This document shows, piece after piece, positions 25,240 to 33,972 of a stretch of DNA of 64,000 nucleotides. The notes under the pieces are model-generated. The model saw nothing but the letters and a program-made list of their open reading frames with translations, had not been told where the DNA came from and searched no databases. Position 1 is the stretch's first letter. Every line of letters begins with the position of its first letter. The DNA comes from Streptomyces chattanoogensis (GTDB taxonomy: Bacteria; Actinomycetota; Actinomycetes; Streptomycetales; Streptomycetaceae). The translations under genes and the position numbers were made by a program. Location: positions 682,001-746,000 of the forward strand of contig NZ_LGKG01000001.1 in assembly GCF_001294335.1 (NCBI RefSeq), in the 5' to 3' direction.

Positions 25240-26079
25240 ATGTCAGACGCCAATCCGTCCCCCCGCAAACGCGGGGATGAACCTCCGGCAGACACGGCCT
25301 CGTCCCACACGCTTCTGGAAGGGCGGCTCGGGTACAAGCTCGAGTCCGCCCTTCTGGTGCGTGCGCTGACGCACCGCTCGTACGCCTACGAGAACGGCGG
25401 TCTGCCCACCAACGAGCGGCTCGAGTTCCTCGGGGACTCGGTGCTCGGCCTGGTGGTCACCGACACGCTGTACCGCATCCACCCCGACCTGCCCGAAGGC
25501 CAGCTGGCCAAGCTGCGGGCCGCGGTGGTCAACTCGCGTGCGCTCGCCGAGGTGGGCCGCGGCCTCGACCTCGGTGCCTTCATCCGCCTCGGCCGGGGCG
25601 AAGAGGGCACGGGCGGCCGGGACAAGGCCTCCATCCTCGCCGACACCCTCGAAGCGGTGATCGGCGCGGTCTATCTCGACCAGGGCCTCGACGCGGCCGG
25701 CGAGCTGGTGCACCGGCTCTTCGACCCGCTCATCGAGAAGTCCTCCAGCCTGGGCGCGGGCCTGGACTGGAAGACCAGCCTCCAGGAGCTCACCGCGACC
25801 GAAGGTCTCGGCGTGCCGGAATACCTGGTCACCGAGACCGGCCCGGACCACGAGAAGACCTTCACTGCTGCCGCCCGCGTCGGTGGTGTCTCGTACGGCA
25901 CCGGCACCGGCCGCAGCAAGAAGGAAGCCGAGCAGCAGGCGGCCGAGTCCGCGTGGCGATCGATTCGCGCCGCGGCGGACGAGGCGGCCAAGGCCAAGGA
26001 GTCGGCTTCCGGCGACACTGCGTCGCCGGGCGACGACTCGGCTCCGGCTTCCGGCGACACCACGTCGCCGGCGCACTGA
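25240..26079 (+). CDS. rnc: Ribonuclease III
   Basis: A 279-residue double-stranded-RNA endonuclease (AbsB in S. coelicolor, where it globally affects antibiotic synthesis). The catalytic signature [18 protein letters not shown] and the second acidic cluster [16 protein letters not shown] are present. The dsRNA-binding domain spans from [10 protein letters not shown] to [13 protein letters not shown]. The N-terminal 20 residues and C-terminal 35 residues ([13 protein letters not shown] repeats) are low-complexity extensions. The ATG at 25240 is used; an in-frame GTG at 25228 is an alternative, and neither has a strong binding site. Confidence 0.95.
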   Translation: MSDANPSPRKRGDEPPADTASSHTLLEGRLGYKLESALLVRALTHRSYAYENGGLPTNERLEFLGDSVLGLVVTDTLYRIHPDLPEGQLAKLRAAVVNSRALAEVGRGLDLGAFIRLGRGEEGTGGRDKASILADTLEAVIGAVYLDQGLDAAGELVHRLFDPLIEKSSSLGAGLDWKTSLQELTATEGLGVPEYLVTETGPDHEKTFTAAARVGGVSYGTGTGRSKKEAEQQAAESAWRSIRAAADEAAKAKESASGDTASPGDDSAPASGDTTSPAH

Positions 26080-26183
26080 ATCACCCCTTCTGACCCCGTC
26101 CGGGACGGCCGCGCGCCGCCCCCGACGGGGTCAGAGGTCTTTCCCAGGACCAGGACCAGGACCGATCGCGAGGAGCGTCTCCC

Positions 26184-27122
26184 GTGCCCGAACTGCCCGA
26201 GGTGGAGGTCGTACGCCGAGGACTGGAGCGCTGGGTCAGCGGCCGCACCATTGACGCCGTCGAGGTCCGCCACCCGCGCGCGATCCGCCGCCACACGGCC
26301 GGCGCGGCCGACTTCGCGGCCCGCCTCGAAGGCCTGCGCCTGGGTACGGCACGCCGCCGCGGCAAATACCTCTGGCTCCCGGTGACCGGCGGCGGCCCGG
26401 CCGCACAGACCGCCGCCGAAGGCATCGGCCCCCGCGTCACCCCCTCCGTCACCCACGGCCTGGCGGTCCTCGCCCACCTCGGCATGAGCGGCCAGCTGCT
26501 GGTCCAGCCCCAGGACGCCCCCGACGAGAAGCACCTGCGCATCCGCATCCGCTTCGCCGACGACCTGGACACCGAACTCCGCTTCGTCGACCAGCGCACC
26601 TTCGGCGGCCTCTCCCTGCACGACACCGTCCCCGGCGACGCCGACCACCTCCCCGACGTCATCGCCCATATCGCCCGGGACCCGCTCGACCCCGCCTTCG
26701 ACGACGCCGCCTTCCACACCGCGCTGCGCCGCCGCCGGACCACCATCAAGCGGGCCCTGCTCGACCAGTCGCTGATCAGCGGCGTCGGCAACATCTACGC
26801 CGACGAGGCGCTGTGGCGCAGCAAGCTCCACTTCGACCGGCCGACCGCCACCTTCACCCGCCCCCGCACCGCCGAGCTGCTCGGCCACGTACGGGACGTG
26901 ATGAACGCCGCGCTCGCCGTCGGCGGCACCAGCTTCGACAGCCTCTACGTCAACGTGAACGGCGAGTCCGGCTACTTCGACCGCTCCCTGGACGCCTACG
27001 GCCGCGAGGACGAACCCTGCCGCCGCTGCGGCACCCCCATCCGCCGCCGCCCCTGGATGAACCGCTCCAGCTACTTCTGCCCGCGGTGCCAGCGGCCGCC
27101 GCGGCCCGTGCCGGCGGGCTGA
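26184..27122 (+). CDS. mutM: Formamidopyrimidine-DNA glycosylase
   Basis: A 312-residue base-excision repair enzyme removing 8-oxoguanine and FaPy lesions, with AP-lyase activity. Pro2 and Glu3 of [15 protein letters not shown] are the catalytic residues. The lysine in RRGKYLWL is the conserved K57 equivalent. [18 protein letters not shown] is the helix-two-turns-helix, and [18 protein letters not shown] starts the C-terminal zinc finger with four cysteines. The finger is complete, so it should be active. The start follows GAGGAGCGTCTCCC. Confidence 0.96.
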   Translation: MPELPEVEVVRRGLERWVSGRTIDAVEVRHPRAIRRHTAGAADFAARLEGLRLGTARRRGKYLWLPVTGGGPAAQTAAEGIGPRVTPSVTHGLAVLAHLGMSGQLLVQPQDAPDEKHLRIRIRFADDLDTELRFVDQRTFGGLSLHDTVPGDADHLPDVIAHIARDPLDPAFDDAAFHTALRRRRTTIKRALLDQSLISGVGNIYADEALWRSKLHFDRPTATFTRPRTAELLGHVRDVMNAALAVGGTSFDSLYVNVNGESGYFDRSLDAYGREDEPCRRCGTPIRRRPWMNRSSYFCPRCQRPPRPVPAG

Positions 27123-27161
27123 CGCGACGGCCCCGGATGCCATGCCTGGCTCGCCTGCGCC

Positions 27162-27662
27162 GTGCCGGTGGCGCAGCCTGGGGGAGTGAGCGACCACAAG
27201 CCGGGCGGCTCGTCGTGGCGGGACGGCGAACGGCGCGGCGGCGTGCGGCGGTCGCGTCTGGTCTGGGTCGAGGCTGCCCTGATGGGGGTGTCGGTGCTGC
27301 TGCTCGTCGCCGTCGTCTTCCGTTATCTGAAAGCGCGAGAGGCGGGGCTGTACTCGGGCACCACCATCACGATTCCCCATGAGACCGTCGGCGGGGGTGG
27401 CGCCGGAACGTTCCCCGGGAGTCCCGGCGTCACGCACCCGCCCGCCGACACCCCGCATCCGGCTTCGACGCCCACCCCCACCGTGACCGTGACCGAGTTC
27501 GTGCAGGTCCCTCCCAAGGGCGGCGCGCCGGAGCTGATGGCCGCGATCGCGGCGGTGGTCAGCGCGGAGTTCGGCGGTGCGACCTTCTTCGCCGGCGTGC
27601 GCCGCGAGGAACGCAAGCGGGCCCTGCGGGACCGTCCGGGGCCGCCCGCCCGGGAATCCTGA
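27162..27662 (+). CDS. Hypothetical single-pass membrane protein
   Basis: About 166 residues. A basic N-terminus (GERRGGVRRSR) is followed by one transmembrane helix (LVWVEAALMGVSVLLLVAVVF, roughly residues 34-54), a Gly/Pro/Thr-rich linker (PADTPHPASTPTPTVTVTE), and a second moderately hydrophobic stretch near residues 120-140 with a charged C-terminus. No family recognised. The start is uncertain: GTG at 27162 or GTG at 27186 (VSDHKPGG), neither with a properly spaced binding site. The real-gene call rests on strong codon bias and membrane topology. Confidence 0.55.
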   Translation: MPVAQPGGVSDHKPGGSSWRDGERRGGVRRSRLVWVEAALMGVSVLLLVAVVFRYLKAREAGLYSGTTITIPHETVGGGGAGTFPGSPGVTHPPADTPHPASTPTPTVTVTEFVQVPPKGGAPELMAAIAAVVSAEFGGATFFAGVRREERKRALRDRPGPPARES

Positions 27663-27692
27663 CCGGCGCCTGGCACCCCACCTGCGGAAACT

Positions 27693-28640
27693 TCAGAACC
27701 CGAAGTCCTGCGTCCACCACGGCCCGCCCGGCCCGAAGTGCGCTCCGACGCCCAGCGTCTTGTACTCGCAGTTGAGGATGTTGGCGCGGTGGCCGGGGCT
27801 GTCCATCCAGGAGTCCATCACGGACTGGGCATTGGCCTGGCCGCGGGCGATGTTCTCGCCGCCGAGGTTGTCGATGCCCTGTTCACGGGCGCGGTCCCAG
27901 GGCGTGTCGCCGTCCGGGTCGGTGTGGTCGAAGAAGCCGCGCTCGGCCATGTCGTCGCTGAAGCTCCGGGCCAGTCCGGCGAGTTGCCTGCCGGCGGTCA
28001 CCGGTGCGCAGCCGGCCTGGGCGCGCTCCTGGTTGACGAGGGAGAGCACCTCGGCCTCGGCGGACGACTCGGGGTCCGCGCTCTGCGACGGGGCCGCGGA
28101 GGTCTCGGAGGCCGGGGCGGAGGCCGGATCGGAGGTCTTCGCGGGGCCGTGCGAGGAACCGGTCTTTCCGGCCGGGGATTTGGCCGTACGGTGCGGGGCG
28201 GGCGAGGCCGACGGGGACGCCGAGGAGGACGGGGCGGGGGTCTCCCCGGCCGGCGGCCGGGGGCGGGTCCGCGGGGCGGTGGGCCGTTCGGCGCCGCGGC
28301 TGGCCGGGGCCGTGGCGCGGTCCGTCGGGCGCACGGAACTGCCGCCCGGCAGGTCGGCCTCCGGCAGCGAATCGGCACGTACCCGCTCGCCGCGCTCGCC
28401 GCCGCTCACCTCGAACTGGCCGCCGCCCGGGATCAGTCCGGAAGCGACCGCGACGGCCCCCATGGCCACCGCGGCCGAGGCGCCGAGCAGCCCGGTGCGC
28501 ACCGGCGCCGTCCGGCGGCCGCGCGCGGCGCGGTGACCGGCGTGCCGGGCGGTGCCCGCCGGCGCGCCTGCCGGTGCGTCAGCAGACCGGGTACGTAGGG
28601 GTTCCGGCGCGGGGGGAGCAGAGCGTCGATGGCGGCCCAT
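27693..28640 (-). CDS. CAP-domain (SCP/PR-1-like) secreted or membrane-anchored protein
   Basis: A 315-residue protein. The N-terminal 48 residues are basic and proline-rich, followed by a hydrophobic anchor (TGLLGASAAVAMGAVAVASG). A Pro/Ser/Ala-rich linker (about residues 100-190) follows, and residues 195-315 are a CAP domain: VLSLVNQERAQAGCAPV, FSDDMAERGFFDHTDPDG, GENIARGQ, SPGHRANILN and WTQDFGF. These residues form the conserved CAP cavity (His, Glu, His). Bacterial CAP proteins lie outside the cell and have no single agreed function. The ATG at 28640 has GGAAGGAAG upstream. It is convergent with the previous membrane-protein gene. Confidence 0.9.
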   Translation of the reverse strand: MGRHRRSAPPAPEPLRTRSADAPAGAPAGTARHAGHRAARGRRTAPVRTGLLGASAAVAMGAVAVASGLIPGGGQFEVSGGERGERVRADSLPEADLPGGSSVRPTDRATAPASRGAERPTAPRTRPRPPAGETPAPSSSASPSASPAPHRTAKSPAGKTGSSHGPAKTSDPASAPASETSAAPSQSADPESSAEAEVLSLVNQERAQAGCAPVTAGRQLAGLARSFSDDMAERGFFDHTDPDGDTPWDRAREQGIDNLGGENIARGQANAQSVMDSWMDSPGHRANILNCEYKTLGVGAHFGPGGPWWTQDFGF

Positions 28641-28772
28641 CCGCGGTCTTCCTTCCGTCCTCGACGTCAAGTCGACTCACCCGAAAGGGTGAGTTCCGAT
28701 GTCGGGGGACTGTACGGCATGGCGTGCCGGGCCGAGGTGCTCAACGGGCAATTGGCCGGTTAACGTGCACAC

Positions 28773-29054
28773 ATGAACGAAGACGTCCGGGTGACCGCGT
28801 GGGTGCGGGGTCGTGTCCAAGGGGTCGGATTCCGCTGGTTCACCCGCGCGAACGCCCTGCGTATCGGTGAACTCGCAGGATTCGCGAGCAATCTCGGCGA
28901 CGGCCGCGTCCAGGTGGTGGCAGAGGGGCCGAAGGACCGCTGTGACCAACTGCTGGACTGGCTGCGGACCGGTGACACGCCCGGCCGGGTCGACGGTGTC
29001 ACTGAGATATGGGACACGCCCCGCGGCGGATACGACGGCTTCGAAATCCGCTGA
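28773..29054 (+). CDS. acyP: Acylphosphatase
   Basis: A 93-residue enzyme hydrolysing acyl phosphates. [20 protein letters not shown] holds the catalytic arginine, and [17 protein letters not shown] the catalytic asparagine. The C-terminus GGYDGFEIR is typical. It is divergent from the CAP-domain gene and followed by a 379-base non-coding stretch. Confidence 0.95.
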   Translation: MNEDVRVTAWVRGRVQGVGFRWFTRANALRIGELAGFASNLGDGRVQVVAEGPKDRCDQLLDWLRTGDTPGRVDGVTEIWDTPRGGYDGFEIR

Positions 29055-29433
29055 GCGGGGCGGCGGCGCTCACCGTACGGCCGACAAAAATGATCTTTGG
29101 GCTATGCCTTTGTCAGCTGCGCGCAGGAGATAACGCCTGGTGGTTGCCAACTCGGCCGACCCGTGCAAGGCTGCCGCTGTACGGATGATCTCCACACCCC
29201 GCGGGACCTTTCTGGAGAGCTTGCGCAGAGCCGAGACGGCCGCGCACTCTCGGGCACCCGAGGATACGGGGTGTGATCGTGTTGACCCTCAAACCTTTTG
29301 GTGAGACTCTGGAATCCCCGCGCACCTTAGCTGTTTGGCATTGAAGACACCAGGAATGACAAGCACCGCGGGTGCGAATCCCTCACGACCCACACCGCTT
29401 CGGTCGGTCACTCAGTGTGGAGGACCATCCATC
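29055..29433 (+). promoter_or_regulatory. Non-coding stretch before a small conserved gene, with promoter
   Basis: 379 bases without a convincing gene. It contains TTGACC (29282-29287), a 17-bp spacer and GACTCT (29305-29310), a plausible promoter for the small gene at 29434 with a leader of about 115 bases. That leader has no clear stable hairpin beyond short stems. Nothing else is recognised. Confidence 0.45.
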
Positions 29434-29637
29434 ATGGCAAAGGCGCTTCTCGGTTACGTCGGCGGCTCCGACCCCCGAGTCCTCTCCGAGATGCGACGGC
29501 TTCAGCAGCGCGTCCAGGACCTTGAATCCGAACTTATTCGGATGCAGGCCGAAAACGACATGCTGTCCGCTGCCGCACGTCACGACGACTCGATGCTCGA
29601 CATCGACGTACCCCAGGCGGAGCCCGCGCTCACCTGA
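29434..29637 (+). CDS. Small conserved actinobacterial protein upstream of smc
   Basis: A 67-residue acidic protein, KALLGYVGGSDPRVLSEM followed by a short coiled coil (RRLQQRVQDLESELIRMQAE) and a DDSMLDIDVP tail. The ATG at 29434 has GTGGAGGACC upstream. It resembles small coiled-coil proteins conserved in Streptomyces; function unknown. Its own promoter and terminator make it a monocistronic unit. Confidence 0.8.
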   Translation: MAKALLGYVGGSDPRVLSEMRRLQQRVQDLESELIRMQAENDMLSAAARHDDSMLDIDVPQAEPALT

Positions 29638-29706
29638 CCCACAACATCAGGGCCGGTCGGGCTGCTCGCCAGCCGCTTGAGGCACCGCCGCTCCTTCAAG
29701 ATCTGC

Positions 29707-29728
29707 AAGGGACGCTTCGGCGTCCCTT
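29707..29728 (+). terminator. Terminator after the small coiled-coil gene
   Basis: A 9-bp perfect stem (29707-29715 with 29720-29728) closed by a TTCG tetraloop and followed by CGTCGTTT. The remaining 265 bases up to smc hold only the presumed smc promoter. Confidence 0.7.
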
Positions 29729-29993
29729 CGTCGTTTCCCCGGCCTTTTGCCGAGTCCGTCCGGTCGCCGTATCCGTCCCGCCTCTGCGGCCCCTTCCGCA
29801 CCGCGGCGTCTTCCTTACGCCATGATGTGCCCGGCACTTTCCCTGGTGAAACCGAAAAGGAACGCCGCCGCACGGCCGAAGGCACGCTCAAAAGCATCCG
29901 CGGGGCGATACCCGGGCCCGGTACACCCTGCGAAAGGGCGGCGGCGGAATGTTGGGGCCGCCCGCCCGGAGACGGCCGGTAGAGTCCAACGGC

Positions 29994-32900
29994 GTGCACC
30001 TGAAGAGTCTGACCCTGCGAGGCTTCAAGTCGTTCGCCTCCGCCACGACGCTCCGCTTCGAGCCCGGTATCACCTGCGTCGTGGGACCCAACGGTTCCGG
30101 CAAATCGAATGTCGTGGACGCGTTGTCCTGGGTTATGGGCGAGCAGGGCGCCAAGTCGCTGCGCGGCGGCAAGATGGAGGACGTGATCTTCGCCGGGACG
30201 ACCGGCCGCCCACCGCTCGGCCGGGCCGAGGTCTCGCTCACCATCGACAATTCCGACGGTGCGCTGCCCATCGAATACGCTGAAGTCACCATTACCCGGA
30301 TCATGTTCCGCAACGGCGGCAGCGAGTATCAGATCAACGGCGACACCTGCCGGCTGCTCGATATCCAGGAGCTGCTTTCCGACTCCGGCATCGGGCGCGA
30401 GATGCACGTCATCGTCGGACAGGGCCAGCTCGACTCCGTACTGCACGCCGACCCGATGGGCCGAAGGGGTTTCATCGAAGAGGCGGCGGGCGTCCTCAAG
30501 CACCGTAAACGCAAGGAAAAGGCGCTGCGGAAGCTGGATGCGATGAAGGCCAACCTCGCCCGCGTCCAGGACCTGACCGATGAGCTGCGCCGCCAGCTCA
30601 AACCTCTGGGGCGGCAGGCCGCGGTCGCCCGGCGGGCCGCCGTCATCCAGGCGGATCTGCGCGACGCCCGGCTGAGGCTGCTCGCCGATGATCTCGTCAC
30701 GCTGCGCCGTGCGCTGCGCGCCGAGATCGAGGACGAGGCCGCGCTCAAGGAACGCAAGGAGGCCGCCGAGACCCGGCTGCGCACCGCGCTGCAGCGCGAG
30801 GCGGTGCTGGAGGCGGAGGTGCGGGCGCTGGCGCCGCGGGTGCAGCGCGCCCAGCAGACCTGGTACGAGCTGTCCCAGCTGGCGGAGCGGGTACGCGGCA
30901 CGGTGTCGCTGGCCGAGGCGCGGGTCAAGAGCGCCGCGCAGGCCCCGCCGGACGAGCGCCAGGGGCGCGACCCGGACGACATGGAGCGCGAGGCGGCCCG
31001 GATCCGCGAGCAGGAGGCGGAGTTGACGGCCGCGCTGGAGGCGGCGAGCCGGGCGCTGGAGGACACCGTCGAACACCGCGCCGAGCTGGAGCGGCAGTTG
31101 GCGGACGAGGAACGCCGGCTGCGGGACGCCGCCCGGGCCATCGCCGACCGGCGCGAAGGGCTCGCCCGGCTCAGCGGACAGGTCACCGCGGCCCGCGGCC
31201 GGGCGGCCTCGGCGCGGGCGGAGATCGGCCGGCTCGCCGAGGCGCGGGACGGCGCCCAGGAGCGGGCGGCCGCGGCCCAGGAGGCGTACGAGCGGCTCAG
31301 GGCCGAGGTCGACGGGCTGGACGCGGACGACGAGGAGCTTGGCGAACAGTACGAGGCGGCCCGCCGGGAGCTGGCCGCGGCGGAGAGCGGGCTGACCGCC
31401 GCCCGCGAGGCGCTGACCGCCGCCGAACGGGCGCGCGCTGCGACCTCCGCCCGCCACGACGCGCTGGCCCTCGGCCTGCGCCGCAAGGACGGCACGGGGG
31501 CGCTGCTGGCCGCCGCCGACCGTCTGACCGGCCTTCTCGGCCCGGCGGCGGAGCTGCTGACCGTCACCCCCGGCTTTGAGATCCCGGTGGCGGCGGCCCT
31601 CGGCGCGGCCGCGGACGCCGTTGCCGTCACCGATACCGCCACCGCCGCCGAGGCCATCCGGATGCTGCGCAAGCAGGACGCGGGGCGCGCGGCGATGGTG
31701 CTGGGCCGCGTCGAGGGGGCGGGCGCGGCGGAGGCCGCGTATACCGCGGCGGGTGGGGCCAGTGAGGTGAATGGTGCCAGTGGTGCCAGTGGGGCCAACG
31801 GGGCGGCCGAGGCGGTGGCGGGCCGGGTGCCGGGTCCCGCTCCGGCGGCCGGTGAGCCCGTACCGGCCGCCGGAGACATCGCCGCCCCTGTCCCCGCCCC
31901 CGTCGTTCCCCGTGTGCCCGCGCCCCGTTCCGAACCCGTACGGGCCGATCAACTGGTGCGCGGACCGGCGGAGTTGAGGGCGGCGGTGGCACGGCTGCTG
32001 CGGAATGTGGTGGTGGTCGGGACGCTGGAGGACGCCGAGGAGCTGGTGGCGGCGCGGCCCGAGCTGATGGCGGTGACCGGGGAGGGGGATCTGCTGGGGG
32101 CGCACTTCGCGCAGGGCGGGTCGGCCGGGGCGCCGAGTCTGCTGGAGGTGCAGGCGTCGGTCGACGAGGCGGCGGCGGAGCTGGAAGGCCTGGAGACGCG
32201 CTGCGAGGAGCTGGCGGCGGCACAGCGGGCGGCGAAGGAACGGCGCGACGGGTGTGCCGCGCTGGTCGAGGAGCTGGGCGAGCGGCGGCGCGCCGCGGAC
32301 CGGGAGAAATCGAAGGTCGCGGGGGACCTCGGACGGCTCGGCGGACAGGCGCGGGGGGCCGCGGGCGAGGCGGAGCGGTCCGCCGCCGCGGCAGCGAAGG
32401 CGGAGGACGCGTTGCTGCGCGCCACCGAGGAGGCCGAGGAGCTGGCCGCGCGGCTGGCGGTGGCCGAGGAGGACCCGGCCGCGGGGGACGAGGAGCCCGA
32501 CACTTCCGTACGGGACCGGCTCGCCGCCGACGGCGCCAACGCCCGCCAGACGGAGATGGAGGCCCGCCTCCAGGCCCGTACCCATGAGGAGCGGGTGAAG
32601 GCGCTGGCCGGGCGGGCGGATGCGCTGGACCGGGGGGCGCGCGCCGAGCGGCAGGCGCGGGCGCGGGCCGAGCAGCGGCGCGCCCGGCTGCGCCACGAGG
32701 CGGCGGTGGCCTCGGCTGTCGCCTCCGGCGCGCGGCAGCTGCTGGCGCATGTGGAGGTGTCGGTCGTACGGGCCGAGGAGGAACGCGCCGCCGCCGAGCG
32801 GGCCAAGGCCGAGCGGGAGACGGCGCTGGTGGCCGAGCGGGAACAGGCCCGGGAGCTCAAGTCCGAGCTGGACAAGCTGACCGATTCGGTGCACCGCGGC

Positions 32901-33740
32901 GAGGTGCTGGGCGCGGAGAAGCGGCTGCGGATCGAGCAGCTGGAGACCCGGTCGCTGGAGGAGCTGGGAGTGGAGCCGGCCGCCCTGATCTCCGAGTACG
33001 GCCCCGATCAGCTCGTACCGCCGTCGCCGCCGGCGCAGGGCGAGGAGCTGCCCGAGGACCCGGATCATCCGCGGAACCAGCCCGTGCCCTATGCGCGGGC
33101 CGGGCAGGAGAAGCGGCTCAGGGCCGCCGAGCGGGCGTATCAGCAGCTCGGGAAGGTGAACCCGCTGGCACTGGAGGAGTTCGCGGCGCTGGAGGAGCGT
33201 CATCAGTTCCTCAGCGAGCAGCTGGAAGACCTGAAGAAGACCCGGGCCGACCTGCTGCGGGTGATCAAGGAGGTCGACGAGCGGGTGGAGCAGGTCTTCA
33301 CCGAGGCCTTCCATGACACGGCGAGGGAGTTCGAGGGGGTCTTCGCGCGCCTGTTCCCGGGCGGTGAGGGGCGGCTGGTGCTGACCGACCCGGACGACAT
33401 GCTGGCCACCGGGGTGGATGTGGAGGCGCGGCCGCCGGGCAAGAAGGTCAAGCGGCTCTCGCTGCTGTCGGGCGGCGAGCGGTCGCTGACCGCGGTGGCG
33501 CTGCTGGTGTCGATCTTCAAGGCACGGCCCAGTCCGTTCTATGTGATGGACGAGGTCGAGGCGGCGCTGGACGACACCAATCTGCAGCGGCTGATCCGGA
33601 TCATGGAGGAGCTCCAGGAGAGTTCCCAGCTGATCGTGATCACTCACCAGAAGCGGACGATGGAGGTCGCGGACGCGCTCTACGGCGTGTCGATGCAGGG
33701 CGACGGCGTCTCGAAGGTCATCAGCCAGCGGTTGCGATGA
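29994..33740 (+). CDS. smc: Chromosome segregation protein SMC
   Basis: A 1248-residue condensin ATPase that organises and segregates chromosomes with ScpAB. Walker A is GPNGSGKSNVVDALSWVMGE near residue 32. Two long coiled coils (about 170-500 and 690-1030) flank the hinge. The signature LSGGERSLTAVALL and Walker B FYVMDEVEAALDD are near the C-terminus. It is slightly longer than usual because the hinge carries an Ala/Gly/Pro-rich insertion (about residues 577-655). GTG at 29994 gives VHLKSLTLRGFKSF, the standard start. No binding site is seen, and TAGAGT at 29980-29985 would fit a -10 box for a leaderless message. Confidence 0.96.
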   Translation: MHLKSLTLRGFKSFASATTLRFEPGITCVVGPNGSGKSNVVDALSWVMGEQGAKSLRGGKMEDVIFAGTTGRPPLGRAEVSLTIDNSDGALPIEYAEVTITRIMFRNGGSEYQINGDTCRLLDIQELLSDSGIGREMHVIVGQGQLDSVLHADPMGRRGFIEEAAGVLKHRKRKEKALRKLDAMKANLARVQDLTDELRRQLKPLGRQAAVARRAAVIQADLRDARLRLLADDLVTLRRALRAEIEDEAALKERKEAAETRLRTALQREAVLEAEVRALAPRVQRAQQTWYELSQLAERVRGTVSLAEARVKSAAQAPPDERQGRDPDDMEREAARIREQEAELTAALEAASRALEDTVEHRAELERQLADEERRLRDAARAIADRREGLARLSGQVTAARGRAASARAEIGRLAEARDGAQERAAAAQEAYERLRAEVDGLDADDEELGEQYEAARRELAAAESGLTAAREALTAAERARAATSARHDALALGLRRKDGTGALLAAADRLTGLLGPAAELLTVTPGFEIPVAAALGAAADAVAVTDTATAAEAIRMLRKQDAGRAAMVLGRVEGAGAAEAAYTAAGGASEVNGASGASGANGAAEAVAGRVPGPAPAAGEPVPAAGDIAAPVPAPVVPRVPAPRSEPVRADQLVRGPAELRAAVARLLRNVVVVGTLEDAEELVAARPELMAVTGEGDLLGAHFAQGGSAGAPSLLEVQASVDEAAAELEGLETRCEELAAAQRAAKERRDGCAALVEELGERRRAADREKSKVAGDLGRLGGQARGAAGEAERSAAAAAKAEDALLRATEEAEELAARLAVAEEDPAAGDEEPDTSVRDRLAADGANARQTEMEARLQARTHEERVKALAGRADALDRGARAERQARARAEQRRARLRHEAAVASAVASGARQLLAHVEVSVVRAEEERAAAERAKAERETALVAEREQARELKSELDKLTDSVHRGEVLGAEKRLRIEQLETRSLEELGVEPAALISEYGPDQLVPPSPPAQGEELPEDPDHPRNQPVPYARAGQEKRLRAAERAYQQLGKVNPLALEEFAALEERHQFLSEQLEDLKKTRADLLRVIKEVDERVEQVFTEAFHDTAREFEGVFARLFPGGEGRLVLTDPDDMLATGVDVEARPPGKKVKRLSLLSGGERSLTAVALLVSIFKARPSPFYVMDEVEAALDDTNLQRLIRIMEELQESSQLIVITHQKRTMEVADALYGVSMQGDGVSKVISQRLR

Positions 33741-33837
33741 TCGTCGGTCGGCTTCGCGTCGCTCTCTCTTCATAACTTGAACGAAGGGTGTCGAGAGCCT
33801 TGGGAATCCGACGAGGAAACGAATTCGTCACGGCCTA

Positions 33838-33890
33838 TTGACTTCGAAACTTGAAGGCATAGTCTCTGCAACGTTGCTTTTACCTTCAAG
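33838..33890 (+). promoter_or_regulatory. glcP promoter with operator-like palindromes
   Basis: TTGACT (33838-33843), a 16-bp spacer and TAGTCT (33860-33865). A perfect 10-bp palindrome GCAACGTTGC (33868-33877), LacI-operator-like, sits at the expected transcription start. A wider inverted repeat CTTGAAGG (33850-33857) / CCTTCAAG (33883-33890) brackets it. The region is clearly AT-richer than its surroundings. Confidence 0.6.
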
Positions 33891-33972
33891 TGGTGGGTGT
33901 CCCCAACCTATGCGCCACTGGAAGGGCCAGCCCCCGACGCCCGGCAGCGCAGCCGGGCCACTGGAGTTCACG

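Noticed and set aside
25008..25285. A CRISPR array
   Set aside because: Only two repeat-like hairpins 250 bases apart inside genes, with a ribosomal protein gene between them and no cas genes; kept only as a curiosity in the findings.
29580..33773. A 1397-codon open frame antisense to smc
   Set aside because: It mirrors the high third-position GC of smc, its translation is Arg/Leu/Gln-rich low complexity, and it resembles no family; such long antisense frames are usual at this GC content.
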